NCBI GenBank assembly: GCA_963662155.1
Contig: OY759261.1
Location: 36,249,522-36,313,521, forward strand
Reading direction: 5' to 3'
DNA: 64,000 nt
DNA from: Lamellibrachia columna
Taxonomy: Eukaryota; Annelida; Polychaeta; Sabellida; Siboglinidae
This document shows, piece by piece, positions 1 to 11,368 of this stretch (the stretch's first letter is position 1; each line of letters begins with the position of its first letter). The notes under the pieces were generated by a model. It searched no databases, was not told where the DNA came from, and saw only the letters and a list, made by a program, of their open reading frames with translations. A program made the translations under genes and the position numbers.

Positions 1-1500
1 CCTCTCCAACAAAAGTGACTTCGTTCCGGATCTTTTCATTCCTCGACACTCTAACCATCGGCGTAACTGTGGAGCGCTATGCTTTTCGACATCACTGTAC
101 ATAAACGCTGCACCAGGCACATCATTCACGGGTTCAGCCTACTGTTACGTTTTCCATTGGTGACCATGTTAACGTTTTGCACGATTATAAGAAAACGGAA
201 CCATCACAAATTCTGAAACTTCTCTCCTGCCGTTCTCATCATCTCATTGATATGTTGGTCGAGTTTTGTCAAAATCACTTATTTCTAACTCTTTTAAAAT
301 GGGTGAACGTGCCATACCCGTCAATATTTACGAATTTCTGCATAAATTACTACGCACACATGATTGTGGTGAAAAAATTGCCAAAAATCCTTCCACCTAT
401 TTAAATCATCTAAAAATCCACGGTTACACTGCTAACATGTTCTACCAGCAAACTTGCCAATGTGGCTGCTCAAATGCAGTTATGTCAGATGATTTTATTT
501 TTTTTAATTACACATATCTAAAATTACTGTGCCCTACATTCGTAACACACCAGGAAGTCTAACTGAGGCATGATCCTTCACGGTTAATGCAACAACGCTA
601 TCCATTACTTTAGAAGCCATTTTCCATCGAGAATATCCGCACGGGGATTTTCAAAAGGGCACTAGCCAATCCGCGGGCAAGGGGTAAAATCAAATGATGT
701 CATTTAAGAACTGCCTTACTGTTTACTCCGTAGAAACACATATGTTATTTTACCTGACCGTCTGTAAGCGCATTCATGCTAGACGCGATTGGGTGGTGGG
801 TCAAATGAACAATAAACATTATGAAGTGCGCCACTACGGGGCTATCCATCAAGTAAGTTACGCTATTCGTGGTCTTTTTGTGACCTCCCACTCTTCGTAA
901 TGACGATGAGTCTTGCCTGTACACTTCTGAAAACGACGTTGGTTTCGAGAAAGAAGAACCAACCCAAATTCCATGTATACATCTACTTGTTTGTATTGAT
1001 TCTTAGTTCACAGGTAGAATATAAATATGCGTATCTAATACACAACAACATCCAATGTCCATGTTTGTGTAGGCTTAGTAGGTGTAATGATACATGTAAT
1101 GACTCCCTTGTGGGTTCTCTTCTGCATTGATTCATGCATGACACTAATAGACAAACGAGAATGGATTGACTTCGTGTTTCGCACAAACAAGGCCGCCCAT
1201 CATACACCCCAACAAAATATCACGACGAATACAAAAGGTATGTGTACAATGGCTGACTTTAGAACTGGACGGCAGTGTTGTGTGGCAAGCTCATGCGGGA
1301 GGGCGGGATGGAGAGGAAGAAAGGGAAGAAGGGGAGTGGGAGGGACAAGGGAAGGGAACATGAGGGAGAATGGGAGGGAGAAGGAGGCCGAAGAGGGGAG
1401 ATATATATATCTATGGTATATAAATTGCCACTCTAAAAGTACTTAAATTTAACCATATACTAACTACCAGGTGACATTATACACTTATTGAACAATACTG
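1..1500. other. Intergenic, no gene recognised
   Basis: Open frames here are short and show no recognisable domain or convincing splice sites. Around 165-335 there is a diverged repeat that recurs near 46100-46290. Positions 1290-1400 are purine-rich. The DNA just before the CR1 3' end at 1525 is ordinary AT-rich sequence. Confidence 0.6.
165..335. repeat. Dispersed repeat shared with 46100-46290
   Basis: The words accatcacaaattctgaaac and atacccgtcaat occur in the same order and spacing in both places, with diverged sequence between them. This indicates an old dispersed repeat of unknown class. No terminal repeats were seen. Confidence 0.5.
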
Positions 1501-1625
1501 TTTTTTTTCACGAATTGCTTCAGAATGTTTAACAAGATTTAACAAGATTTGTCATCCAAGCCAAAGGCCCAGATGGCAAGTGGACAAGGAAGCCATTGGC
1601 TTATCGAGAGTCCAACAATGTTCAC

Positions 1626-4499
1626 CTACTTATAACCCGCCCTCCTGATATATGTGTCAACCTTGTTTTTAAACATATTCACGCTGCTAGCAGTTACACA
1701 ATCTGTAGACAGTTTGTTCCATTCATTTATTGTCCTCTGTGAGAACGAGTGCTTCCTGATGTCCAATCTACATTGATCCTTTACTAATTTTACCTCATGT
1801 CCTCTAGTTCTGCTATCCTTCTTGAGTGAGAAAAACATATTTCTATCAATATTTTCATACCCATTCAATATCTTAAAAACTTCAATCTGATCTCCTCTTA
1901 ACCTCCTTGTCTCTAGAGTTGTTAAACCACATTCTTTCAGGCGTTCTTCATAACTAAGGTCTCTTAGTTCTGGAATCATTTTAGTTGCTCTCCTTTGTAT
2001 GCGTTCAAGCGTATCTATATCCTTCTTACGATATGGTCTCCATGCTTGTATACAGTATTCTAAATGAGGTCTAACTATTGCTTTATAAAGAGGTATAATT
2101 AACTTTTTTCCCTTATATGTTATGTTTCTTCTAATCAATCCAATAATTTGATTACCCTTTGAAGCTGCAATACCACACTGCTCTGAAACTTTCATATCAG
2201 CGCTTATTGTAACTCCTAAGTCCTTTTCTTTTACAGTAGTACCAAGAACAGTAGCTCCCATTTTATAGTTTACATTCAAGTTCCCATGTCCTGTATGTAG
2301 GCATTTACATTTCCCAAAATTGAACAGCATCTGCCATTTCTCAGACCATTTCACTAATCTGTCTAGATCGTTTTGTAAATGTTGTTTATCACCATCAGTA
2401 TTAACCTTTCTAAACAGTTTTGTGTCGTCCGCAAATTTCAGTACGTTACTTGTTATACTCTCGTCCAAGTCATTGATATAAATTAAGAATAATATAGGTC
2501 CTAATACTGATCCTTGAGGTACCCCACTCAAAACCGATTTCCAATTTGAAACTTCGCCATCTACTACAACTCGTTGTCTTCTGTCAGTCAGCCATTGTTC
2601 TATCCAGTCAGTTATGCTATCCCCGATACCATGGGCTTTTAATTTAAGTAGCAATCTTTGATATGGCACTTTGTCAAAAGCTTTCTGAAAATCTAAGTAG
2701 ATAATATCTACTGGCGATCCCATGTCTATCCACTTAGTGATTTCTTCCAAAAAACATAACATATTTGTTAAGCATGACCTCGCTTTAAGGAATCCATGTT
2801 GAGATGAATTTAATAATTTATGCTTAACGAGGAAGTCCACCATATGGTCTTTAATTAACCTTTCTAATAATTTACAAATCACTGACGTTAAACTCACTGG
2901 TCTGTAATTCTCTGACTTATTTCTCGAACCCTTTTTAAATAATGGTATGATGTTTGCTTCTTTCCATTCAAACGGAACAACTCCCTCTTTTAATGACAAG
3001 TTGAATACTCTTGCAAGTGGTATACTGATTTGATCTACTGTTTCCATTAGTAATTTTGGAGGAATCCCATCCACTCCCGGTGATTTGTTATCCTTCATTG
3101 CCTTTATTTTCCTAGCTACCAATTCTGGAGTTACAACTAACGGTCCTAAATAGTCAGATTTAGCCCCCTGAAATTTAGCATCAGCAACTGGTAATGAACT
3201 AATATCTTCTTTTGTAAACACTGAACTGAAGTAACCATTTAGGTCTTCCGCCATTAAAAACCCCTGTGATATTATATTTCCAGCACTGTCTTCTAGAGGT
3301 CCAACCTTGTCTTGTACGTTTTGTTTACTCCTGACATATGCATAAAAACTCTTGCTGTCAGTTTTTATGTTACATGCCAGTTTTTGCTCATAGCTTCTTT
3401 TAGATTGTCTGATTTCAGTTGTAGCTGCATTAAGTGCCTCTTTGTATTTTGCATAGTCTTCTTCCTTTCTGGTACGCCTATAAACCCTCCACATAGTTTG
3501 TTTTAGCATTATTTTTCTAATTGCCTCTTTTGACAAATGTTTCTTTCTACACCGTTTTCCTTGTTTTCGGAAGGGAACAAATTTATCAATGATACTCTCA
3601 ATTTCATATTTTAGAATATTCCAACATTCAATTGCAGTCTTATCCATCAGCATGTTATTCCAATCTAGCTGTGCTAAGTATTTTCTCATATCTTTGTAGT
3701 TACCTTTGTGGAAGTTTCTCTTGTACGTTTTCTTATTTTTACTTTCTGATTTTACATTGATGTCAAAATGTATTTGATTATGGTCACTATTACCCAATGG
3801 TTCAAATATTTTTACATTGTCCACTAATTCTTGTTGTGATGACAAAACTATATCTAATACATTTTCTCCCCTGGTTGGTTCTAGTACGTGCTGAGTAAGA
3901 AAGCTATCCTGGATTAAACATAGAAATTGTTGATCCTCAATCCCTGTGCTCTCTAGAGAATTCCATTGTATGTGTCCATGGTTAAAATCTCCCATTATGA
4001 TACATTCCCCTTTACTAACTTCCTTTATAGCGTTTTTTATTTTTGTGTTGTCCTCTTCGTTTATGTTTGGACTTCGGTAAACTAATCCAATAGTTAATTT
4101 TGAATTTCCTGAAACAATTTTGCACCAAACAGCTTCATCGCAATCTGCTTCCCTTTCTAGTTTTATTTCATAAGCCTGAATAGATTCTTTAACATATAAA
4201 ATAACTCCCCCGCCCCTTCTTCCTATTCGATCTTTCCTAAACATTACGTATCCTGTCAGTCCTAATTCAGCATCTGTTATATCTATGTTAGCCCATGATT
4301 CAGTTATACCAATTATGTGAGGGTCAATATCTTCTACCATAATGTTTAATTCGTTTTTCTTATTTACTATGCTCCTTGCATTTAAACATACGCATCTATA
4401 ACCTTTTTCAGAGATGATTTTCGGATGATTTGATATTGGTTTATCTGTGCTAGTGGCCTCTTGTTCTGCTTGAGACACCTCTAGGTAACCCCCCTGCAC
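1626..4499 (-). CDS. CR1 LINE ORF2: AP endonuclease and reverse transcriptase
   Basis: This is an uninterrupted 957-codon frame. An exonuclease-endonuclease-phosphatase domain covers about residues 35-245, with LNARSI, ITESW, MGDFNHGH and SDHN. The reverse transcriptase covers about 440-740, with KSPGVDG, YRPVSL, the first catalytic Asp in YLDFQKAFDKVP, GVPQGSVLGP and the FADD active site. The thumb and C-terminal region follow to the stop. The protein nicks target DNA and copies the element's RNA at the nick (target-primed reverse transcription). All visible catalytic residues are present, so it could be active. The frame opens with GTG at 4499 and has no ATG until codon 54. It lies immediately after the ORF1 stop, so reinitiation or an upstream non-AUG start is likely. 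Confidence 0.9.
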   Translation of the reverse strand: MQGGYLEVSQAEQEATSTDKPISNHPKIISEKGYRCVCLNARSIVNKKNELNIMVEDIDPHIIGITESWANIDITDAELGLTGYVMFRKDRIGRRGGGVILYVKESIQAYEIKLEREADCDEAVWCKIVSGNSKLTIGLVYRSPNINEEDNTKIKNAIKEVSKGECIIMGDFNHGHIQWNSLESTGIEDQQFLCLIQDSFLTQHVLEPTRGENVLDIVLSSQQELVDNVKIFEPLGNSDHNQIHFDINVKSESKNKKTYKRNFHKGNYKDMRKYLAQLDWNNMLMDKTAIECWNILKYEIESIIDKFVPFRKQGKRCRKKHLSKEAIRKIMLKQTMWRVYRRTRKEEDYAKYKEALNAATTEIRQSKRSYEQKLACNIKTDSKSFYAYVRSKQNVQDKVGPLEDSAGNIISQGFLMAEDLNGYFSSVFTKEDISSLPVADAKFQGAKSDYLGPLVVTPELVARKIKAMKDNKSPGVDGIPPKLLMETVDQISIPLARVFNLSLKEGVVPFEWKEANIIPLFKKGSRNKSENYRPVSLTSVICKLLERLIKDHMVDFLVKHKLLNSSQHGFLKARSCLTNMLCFLEEITKWIDMGSPVDIIYLDFQKAFDKVPYQRLLLKLKAHGIGDSITDWIEQWLTDRRQRVVVDGEVSNWKSVLSGVPQGSVLGPILFLIYINDLDESITSNVLKFADDTKLFRKVNTDGDKQHLQNDLDRLVKWSEKWQMLFNFGKCKCLHTGHGNLNVNYKMGATVLGTTVKEKDLGVTISADMKVSEQCGIAASKGNQIIGLIRRNITYKGKKLIIPLYKAIVRPHLEYCIQAWRPYRKKDIDTLERIQRRATKMIPELRDLSYEERLKECGLTTLETRRLRGDQIEVFKILNGYENIDRNMFFSLKKDSRTRGHEVKLVKDQCRLDIRKHSFSQRTINEWNKLSTDCVTASSVNMFKNKVDTYIRRAGYK

Positions 4500-4501
4500 T
4501 T

Positions 4502-5612
4502 CTAGTTTAAAGAATGTTTACTTCCAAAAATATTTGTCATTGTACCCAAGTCGCTATCTACTGCTGCTGAAAGTTTGTCCGCGAATACTGCCGCCCCCTT
4601 TCCACTTAAATGAAGCCCATCCTTCATGTACATATCAGCCCTCCCAACAAAACTTCCCCATAAATCCACAAATCCAACTTCCTCTTCCCTACACAGCCTC
4701 TGGACTAACATGTTAATTGCCATCCCCCGACAATTTCGATATTTATGACCCCTCCTGCCCATTACAGGTAAAATCCCTGACAGTATTACCTGCTCAACCC
4801 GCGTCTGTTTTAGTGTTCTGACCAACTGCCTATATTTCCTAACTATGGCAGTTGTACCCTCCCTCTCTACGTTATTTGTCCCTACATGTACTAAAACAGA
4901 TCCACCCTTACCCGAGCCTACGATGTTTTTTACCCTCTCAGTTATCGCCTCTATTTTGGCTCCAGGCAAGCAGACCACCACATCATCTCCCTTGTTTAAG
5001 ACTCTGTCGGTCTTCCTAACTATCGAATCCCCCACAAACACCCTCGCTCTCTTCCTCACCCCCTCTATCACTGCTGCAGAATAACTCTTCCTTTCGATCC
5101 CCTCCATCACATTCTGTCCTGACCCCTTCCCTTCCGTCTCCCCCACTCCCTTCTCCTTCCCTCCTGTCTCCCCTACTCCCCTCTCCTTCACTCCGGTTGT
5201 TTTCCCTCCCGTCTCCCCCACTCCCTTCTCCTTCCCTCCTGTCTCCGCTACTCCCCTCTCCTTCACTCCGGTTGTCTTCCCTCCCGTCTCCCCCACTCCC
5301 TTCTCCTTCCCTCCTGTCTCCGCTACTCCCCTCTCCTTCACCCCGGTTGTCTTCCCTCCCATCTCCTTCCCTCCTGTATCCCCTACTCCCCTCTCCTTCA
5401 CCCCGGTTGTCTTCCCTCCCGTTCCTTTCCTTCCCGTCTCCTTACGTCCTGTCTCCCTATGACCTGTCACCTTCCCTCCTCTCAGCTTCCTCCCAGGCTG
5501 AGGTGAGCTCTCCCTAGCATCTCTTGTGTCTTTCCCCACTTTATCGTCTACTGTTCCCTCACCGGAACTACCGGCACAACTCCCCTGTTCCCTTCCCACC
5601 ATTGCCACAACG
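4502..5612 (-). CDS. CR1 LINE ORF1: SGNH-hydrolase type, 5' truncated
   Basis: The frame stays open up to 5770, but homology to the other CR1 copy ends near 5612, so the first residues of the longer frame are probably flanking DNA. The N-terminal half is a low-complexity array of G, K, E and T residues in units such as KERGVGETGGK, encoded by a minisatellite at 5120-5450. The C-terminal half is an SGNH hydrolase, with a GDSI block carrying the nucleophile, HVGTNN, and DGLHLSGKG carrying the Asp-His pair. Esterase-type ORF1 proteins are known in CR1 elements and are thought to act in the ribonucleoprotein or at membranes. The coiled coil predicted at the start of the plus-strand copy is missing here. 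ORF1 stops with TAG, which overlaps the start of the ORF2 frame. Confidence 0.8.
5120..5450. repeat. Coding minisatellite within CR1 ORF1
   Basis: Pyrimidine-rich units of about 24 and 48 bp (on the plus strand, built on ctcccctactcccctctcc-like words) repeat about ten times. On the minus strand they encode GETGGK/KERGV units, so copy number changes the length of the ORF1 linker without shifting frame. Confidence 0.75.
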
Positions 5613-5902
5613 AGCATGTTGTAGCTTGCGAGCCCAATACAACATTCTGAAGCAACGAGTGGGTGTTTATTATATGGGTTCGTGACTAAGACAACGATTG
5701 GGTATTTATAATAGCGGTTCATAACTAACATCTCAACATATTTACTGAAAGGCAACCGTAATTTATACAAGATGTGCGCCGTTTGAATTCATTGTTCGCC
5801 GCGCGTGTGTAACAGTGCGACACCGGATTGTATTACACTGGACGCCACACCAAGCAGGACTGCGTATATCACGATAGACAGCGCATTGTCAGAAGCACTT
5901 AC

Positions 5903-5941
5903 CATGCAAACAAACAAACTAACAAACAAACAAACAAACAA

Positions 5942-5972
<31 letters not shown>

Positions 5973-6004
5973 AACGCACGCACGCACGCACGTACGCACG
6001 CACG

Positions 6005-6056
<52 letters not shown>
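5903..6056. repeat. Compound microsatellite (AAAC)n-(CA)n-(ACGC)n-(CA)n
   Basis: Four simple-repeat blocks run directly into one another: aaac units, then ca, then cgcacgca, then ca again. Open frames across it on both strands are translations of the repeat. Confidence 0.95.
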
Positions 6057-6058
<2 letters not shown>

Positions 6059-6094
6059 ACGTACTTTGAATGTTGGCGGGTGACGACATCACAA

Positions 6095-6138
6095 TCACAA
6101 TGCTGAGAGCACAATGATGACTGCGATGCACGTTGCCA
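6095..6138 (-). pseudogene. Gene A membrane-exon relic
   Basis: An AG acceptor after atttac leads into a phase-1 start encoding VATCIAVIIVLSAL and then a stop. Gene B's membrane exon begins VATGIGLLVLL after an equivalent acceptor. The match is short but sits at the expected place, 2.1 kb downstream of the related EGF exon. The helix is too short to span a membrane. Confidence 0.45.
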
Positions 6139-6139
6139 C

Positions 6140-6630
6140 TGTAAATAAAAAAAGATTATATGTGTCAAAATATGCATTGAATTGTAGCGGTAAACGCGAA
6201 TTAAACGTTTGAGATTTAATGGCTAACATGTTGTGTAGCAGTAATAACAATTGATTTCTGAGTGACATCCAAACAAATAAATATGTAACAGTGTACAGAG
6301 GTGATGCCCCATAGCCTTTTCGTCTGCTACTCACTCGCCGCTTTCGCGAAGCGTTCGTCCCGTTACAAGGAAATAACTCGGACGTTTGACGAACATTACA
6401 TATACCGGAACAATTGTGGATAACACGAAACATAAACAACTGCACGTAACTACGAGAATAAGAATTTATTGTGAACTGAGAACCTTTGCATGAAGGTTCG
6501 TAGTGCACGAACGCTTCGTGGAATAGGTTCCAGTGCATTTTCCCCACCAGCCTTGCATGTTCCTCTGTATACATGGTTTCTTTAGAGGGAAACAAAAGCA
6601 AACATATGCACCCATGAGAGTTATTAAAAT
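6140..6630. other. Unassigned intronic or intergenic DNA
   Basis: A 200-codon minus-strand frame spans 6095-6697 but shows no recognisable domain. Only its last 14 codons, the membrane-exon relic, look meaningful. Confidence 0.4.
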
Positions 6631-7457
6631 ATAACCATTGGTAACTACAATTAGGAATATCACGCCAGTGATTCACTGGGGAACACTTGTTGAACACATA
6701 TCATTGTAATTTCATGGGTCACGAGTTTCAAAGTGTAGCAAAATTCGCTCGCCAAATGAATATATATTTGTATACATCTATTCCTACATTTGTCAATACG
6801 ATAAGGCTATGCTGTTTGTGTCCTAACTCAACTCATGAAATATGTTTTGGCCTTTGTTTACTAAACTAGTCTTCTTTCTGACAAAATAACACGTTTGTTT
6901 GAGACTTTGCGTTGGTTCTGTGTATGTCACAATAGTCTATGTTATCCAATTTTGATAGAATTGCGCATGCGCTTATCAGTCTCGCTGGTTAACATGTCAG
7001 CCTTAGTCAATTGGAGAAATGACCGGAATCTCCCACTTTTAGAACACATTCTGAATAAACCAGTGGCGTGATATTCTAGATTTTAGTTTCGCGTGGTTAG
7101 TTTTTATTCTATCGTTTAGGTACACCGCCCCAAAAGAATAATATTTGTTTCGTTTTAATGATGGGCATGCCATGGCGTGTAGATAACAAAGTATGTATCA
7201 AAGTTGTAGATGTAATACATTGAGTCACCTGATTATTCATTCACAACAGCGTTACCGGAAGTCGTAGTTGGTAGTTGGTACTTAAAATAAAGCCTGTTTT
7301 GACTTGGGCGACACACTTACATAGTATAATACAAACAATATATGCATTTAACATAATCCAGTTTGGACGTATTCAAATGACGATATGGTGTGAACGATAT
7401 GCTCTGGATCAGCGCAGTTAAATGCATATCGCATTCCAAATTCCCCACCAGTGGCGC

Positions 7458-7600
7458 CACTCTCTCACTCACTCACTCACTCACTCACTCACTCACTCAC
7501 TCACTCACTCACTCACTCACTCACTCACTCACTCACTCACTCACTCACTCACTCACTCACTCTCTCTCTCTCACTCACTCATTCACTCACTAACTCACTA
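7458..7600. repeat. (ACTC)n microsatellite
   Basis: Uninterrupted actc units for about 100 bp, then ctctctct and a few degenerate units. The duplicate at 12824-12868 is much shorter, showing length change since duplication. Confidence 0.95.
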
Positions 7601-8282
7601 ACATTTGAAGTGGAGATGCTGCACATCTTTATTTCGTTAGGTAAACTCGTAACTTTTGTAAAGAAATCTCTGCATTTCAGTTGCATACAATTGTGGATAG
7701 TGTTTGTATTAAACATGCATCAAATGTTGGGGAGTGTGGGTTCGTTCACTACATTTATATTATACCTTCGACAGGTGATATCTGATTAAATAACCTCCAA
7801 TTATACTACATGTGCGTGACTGCGTGTGTGCTTGATTACAGTAACTACTTTGTTTCTAATCTGGAACGTTGCTGGTGTTTTCAACGTAATGTTTTAGTGC
7901 ATGATATACTAATAAAATAAATTAACAGAACCCAACCACGGCTTCCACCGACAAAACAAACAGGAAATGTAGACTGCTAAATATAGTATGAGAGGCCCCA
8001 ATATCCTGGTTTTGGGATGAGATATCCCACTCTGTTGCCAATTTTGTCATTTAATTAGATTTTTCTTCGTTTATAAATAAACGCTTTCTATTTTCACCAA
8101 TTGTTACGTTTTCTATATAAAGTGACTAGAGAATGCATAAAATGGACAAAATGTCCGTACGGTGGGTTCTCTCCTCCCCAACTTCTTCATTTTAGTCATG
8201 TGTTATGTTATCTCCAGGAGAATCTTCTTCTTACTAATTATCTAACTCGGCACACATGCATTGTTAATGGATACTTATGTTC

Positions 8283-8397
8283 CGACGGTGCAATTGGGCC
8301 CAGGCCATCCGGACGTACACTGACATTCGTAACGTCGATCTTTGTTGACACACGTAGCGTTGTTCTTACAAGGATTGTCGCTGCACGTTAAGTGAAT
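8283..8397 (-). pseudogene. Gene A EGF-like exon
   Basis: On the minus strand this encodes one EGF domain with all six cysteines (TCSDNPC, ATCVN, YECQC, GWPGPNC), closely matching the gene B EGF exon at 28845-28958. The acceptor cccag is present, but the distance to the domain is one base longer than in gene B and so does not keep phase 1. The donor reads GGAACATAA where gene B has GGTACGTAA, destroying the GT and exposing a stop two codons later. The domain was once functional; the exon is probably dead unless read through to the stop. Confidence 0.7.
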
Positions 8398-8699
8398 CTG
8401 GGGAGACTTCAGTGTCAATGTTGATTCAGACTACTCAATATGGCCAAATTCAAACACAGAACTTTTACTTTCAATTTGCACTGACTACTAACTTACGATT
8501 TCTTAATTTTTTTTCAAAACGTTTCATATTTGCAAAACACTGTGGAATTGTCCACAATCAAAACACTTACACTTGGTTGATTATATCACCGCTTGGGAAA
8601 GAATCGTACGGACATTTTATGCATAACAGTCATGATTGGAGCCAACTGTTCGCGAGATGCAAACTGATATTCAACCTGAGGAAACAACCCTGTAAACAA

Positions 8700-8800
8700 G
8701 CGCATTGACTTCCCCTTAGAAACACGGTCGAAAGACTTCCAATGACAACATGAAAGAGCAACTGGAAAACGAACTCCACAATGCCGCAAATGATGTTGTG
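8700..8800 (-). pseudogene. Possible TSP1-module remnant of gene A
   Basis: Between the X and EGF exons, where gene B has its TSP1 exon, the minus strand reads WSSFSSCS, then a Cys-Phe and a stop. The copy near 13520-13610 reads WSSFPSCS and is also stopped. The W-x-x-W/F-x-x-C pattern fits TSP1, but the stretch is short and could be chance. Confidence 0.2.
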
Positions 8801-8849
8801 CTTTCATAGATGAGTGATGAAAAGAACAATGCGTATGAAAGCGCTATCA

Positions 8850-8990
8850 ACAATAACTTAATAATAACATAATAGTTACTTAATAATAACATAATAATAA
8901 CATAACACTAACATAGTAATAACATAATAATAATGACATAATAACAACAAAACAATGACATAATGATAACATAACAATAAAGCGAACACT
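8850..8990. repeat. Degenerate (ATAATAAC)n repeat
   Basis: Units of ataataac and relatives repeat across this stretch, just past the X-exon donor. It is also present in duplication copy 2 at 13800-13905. Confidence 0.8.
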
Positions 8991-8999
8991 ACAACCTAC

Positions 9000-9188
9000 C
9001 GAGGCTTGCAAGCAAGTGCAGGTTCAACCCAGAGCTCAACAGAACAATTGGTAAAACGATAAGGCTCAATATCTCCATCAATGCGTCGCCACAAACAATG
9101 GAGATATGTCAATGAATATACTAAATAGTTATGAGTTCCCAAGAAACGTGGTGCCACAAAATCAAAATTAGAGAATGGACCTACCTTG
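9000..9188 (-). CDS. Gene A X-module exon, copy 1
   Basis: This 189-bp open exon has a strong acceptor (pyrimidine tract then tttcag, ending at 9189) and donor gtaggt from 8999. It starts and ends in phase 2, exactly as the proposed X exon of gene B (21865-22062). The 62 encoded residues include APRFLGTHNYLV, CLWRR and ELWVEPALACKP. The LG-T/S-x-x-Y/C-L-V core resembles LGSSYCLV in gene B. I do not recognise the domain. Against its copy at 13925-14113 most codon differences are amino-acid changing, so purifying selection is not evident. Confidence 0.4.
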
Positions 9189-9359
9189 CTGAAAGAAAAG
9201 GATACAAATTTGAACCAATGATCAGATAACTTCCAGAACATACTCACTATGCTATGATACATTTACACAAAAACCTTTGAGAGTTTTGGCTTGCTAAACC
9301 ACGTGAAATATATGAGACTGAAAAAGCAATTGACTCCCTTGTGAACATGAAATCGACTG

Positions 9360-9530
9360 GTTCGACTGGTGAAGCAAATGCATGTCAACGCATTTGAATG
9401 CAAATGCAAATGTTTCACTTGATTCAAATGCAAATGCGAATGTAAATGCAATTTTCCAGGAACGCATTCAAATGCAAATGCAAATATTTTGGTTACACAT
9501 TTGCAAATGCATTTGAATTAATTTCAAATG
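9360..9530. repeat. CATTTG/ATGCAAAT-rich block
   Basis: The words gcatttgaatgc, aaatgcaaatgc and their complements recur densely with roughly 6-bp periodicity. Several exact ATGCAAAT octamers result. Related blocks lie at 10080-10260, 14300-14450 and 15180-15370. Confidence 0.8.
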
Positions 9531-10079
9531 TTTTGGCTTTATATTCACGTTTTGTTTTATTTTGAGAAAAAAAACAACGTAATTTATACAAACATATTAT
9601 TAAATCAGTAAATATAGTAGTACATTATCGGAACCACTAAGTACGTCTACATAGCAGTCCCGCTACATGAACATGTCTGTAGAGTCATACACTGAGTCAC
9701 ACAGTTCCAGGCTGCAGAGGTGGTGGAAATGGAAGGGAGTTTACTGGGAACCATGGCAGGGAATGAAAGGCTAATCTTTCAGGTAGGCCAGAATGGAAGG
9801 GGAACCCAAGACAATAGACTGTCCACTGGTGGGGTCACTGCGAAGATAACCTGGTGGATAATTACAGCTACCACCAATAACTCTCTCTGGTGTAAATATT
9901 TAGGGCTGGCATTGCTAATGTTTACTTCCTCAATGAGCTGCCACTCAACGCACCCAACAGTGCCAACTCAACACAAGGGAGTCATTTTTCTTCATTGTTT
10001 TATTTGTTTCAATGAATAGGTAATCTCTGAAGCCACCAATTGTGTTGTGAATTTGTGAAAATGAATCTAACAATAATAA

Positions 10080-10260
10080 TTTTAAAAAAATATGATAGCA
10101 TTTGATTGTACATTTGGTTGTGCATTTGACAAATCAAATGTTTGTGGGTCGCATTCAAATGCAAATGTTTAAGGTACCCATTCAAATGCAAATGCAAATG
10201 CATTTACAATGTTATGGAGGCATTTGAATGCGCATTCAAATGCATTTGCAGTTGTTAACA
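10080..10260. repeat. Second CATTTG/ATGCAAAT-rich block
   Basis: Same vocabulary as 9360-9530, about 550 bp away, including the near-palindromic word gcattcaaatgc. Confidence 0.8.
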
Positions 10261-10936
10261 AGACTGCTAGAAGAAGAGGTTGCCCTAAGCTAAGACTCAA
10301 AGATGTAGTGAAACAGAACTTGAAGAATAAAGGCATAGACTCGAGGTAGTCGTATTCACTGATGAGTGCACCAACTGCCTCAATATATACCAGAATAGAA
10401 ATGCATTTGCACTATATGCAATGCATTAGTCTGAACTGATACATATTATCTCATTTTGACTACCATTATCGATAAGCGAAACTCAACTATATTTGTATAG
10501 ATACGAGTCATTATTGTCAAAGGCACAGTAATGCACATATTCCTTTCCTCATAAAATCACACTTATCAAGAAAAAATCAGGTTTGCACCGATTTATTATA
10601 ATCACCCCACGCCCAATCACCTTATCCCTCCTCACCCCTGTCATTGTAATAACAACGGGACGTACTGTGATACCTACTATCAATGACCCAATTAAACCGT
10701 TTTGTAGACTGATGATATCACATCAAATTAAGGTACTCATCGCTTCTATATGGGTTGTGGGACCTGAAATTATAAGAAGGGAAACGTCTATATGGACTTC
10801 TAAGCCTATGTGTAAGCAGTCCAGATTGGGACTGGAACAAGAGTTTGCTCAATTTTTAAATTCTAAGATAATAAGTTATACAGATCACCGTAACAACTTT
10901 TGGAACATGACACGAAATACTGCCGTGTCACTGGTT

Positions 10937-11368
10937 AGGAGCTATCCATAAAGTACGTCACACTATTTGCTGACTTTTTTCAGACACCCCCCTATTTACA
11001 CTTTCGCAGCACTGGCCTGCAGTCCATACACACCCCTCAAACTACGTTCGTTTGGAGAAAGACCCCTCCCCTCCCCCCCATCTATTATGTATACATTTAT
11101 TTTTAACCAAGTTTGTAAATTTTTCGAGCGCCATTACAGACTTCACTGATGCGTTGTAGAGACCGTATTCCTTTTCGGTTCGAGTTCTCCAAAACTACCA
11201 AAGCAGTCAATGCTGTCAGTCTGATATCAACAGCGATACGAGCAAAACACACTTTTTAAATAATGGACGTAACGATCGTCAAGACACCCCCACCTTCATG
11301 TAACACTCCGTAGCGCTTAACCGGACACCACAACTTCCTGAGCGTTACGTACTTTATGGATGGCCCCT
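10937..11368. mobile_element. MITE-like element with terminal inverted repeats
   Basis: The left end 10937-10958 (core atccataaagtacgt) is matched in inverse orientation at 11347-11368, with about 19 of 22 bases paired. The 430-bp interior has no coding sequence. No target-site duplication could be assigned. In duplication copy 2 the left end survives at 15982-16003 but the right end is gone, replaced by a minisatellite. Confidence 0.7.

Larger units (their letters stand above)
1525..5612 (-). mobile_element. CR1-clade LINE, near full length, 5' truncated
   Basis: The element reads right to left: ORF1 (SGNH hydrolase type), ORF2 (endonuclease plus reverse transcriptase), a short 3' UTR, and a terminal repeat built on aaatcttgtt instead of poly(A). 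CR1 elements typically end in such short repeats. Comparison with the plus-strand copy at 22090-26646 shows that homology stops near 5612, inside the ORF1 N-terminus. This copy is therefore 5' truncated although ORF2 is undamaged. Its 3' end sequence recurs at 17884-18020, 26560-26646, 41760-41880, 47230-47361 and 62590-62675, so the family has been active repeatedly here. Confidence 0.9.

Noticed and set aside
6095..6697. 200-codon minus frame
   Set aside because: No domain; only the last 14 codons resemble a gene B exon. The rest looks like intron.
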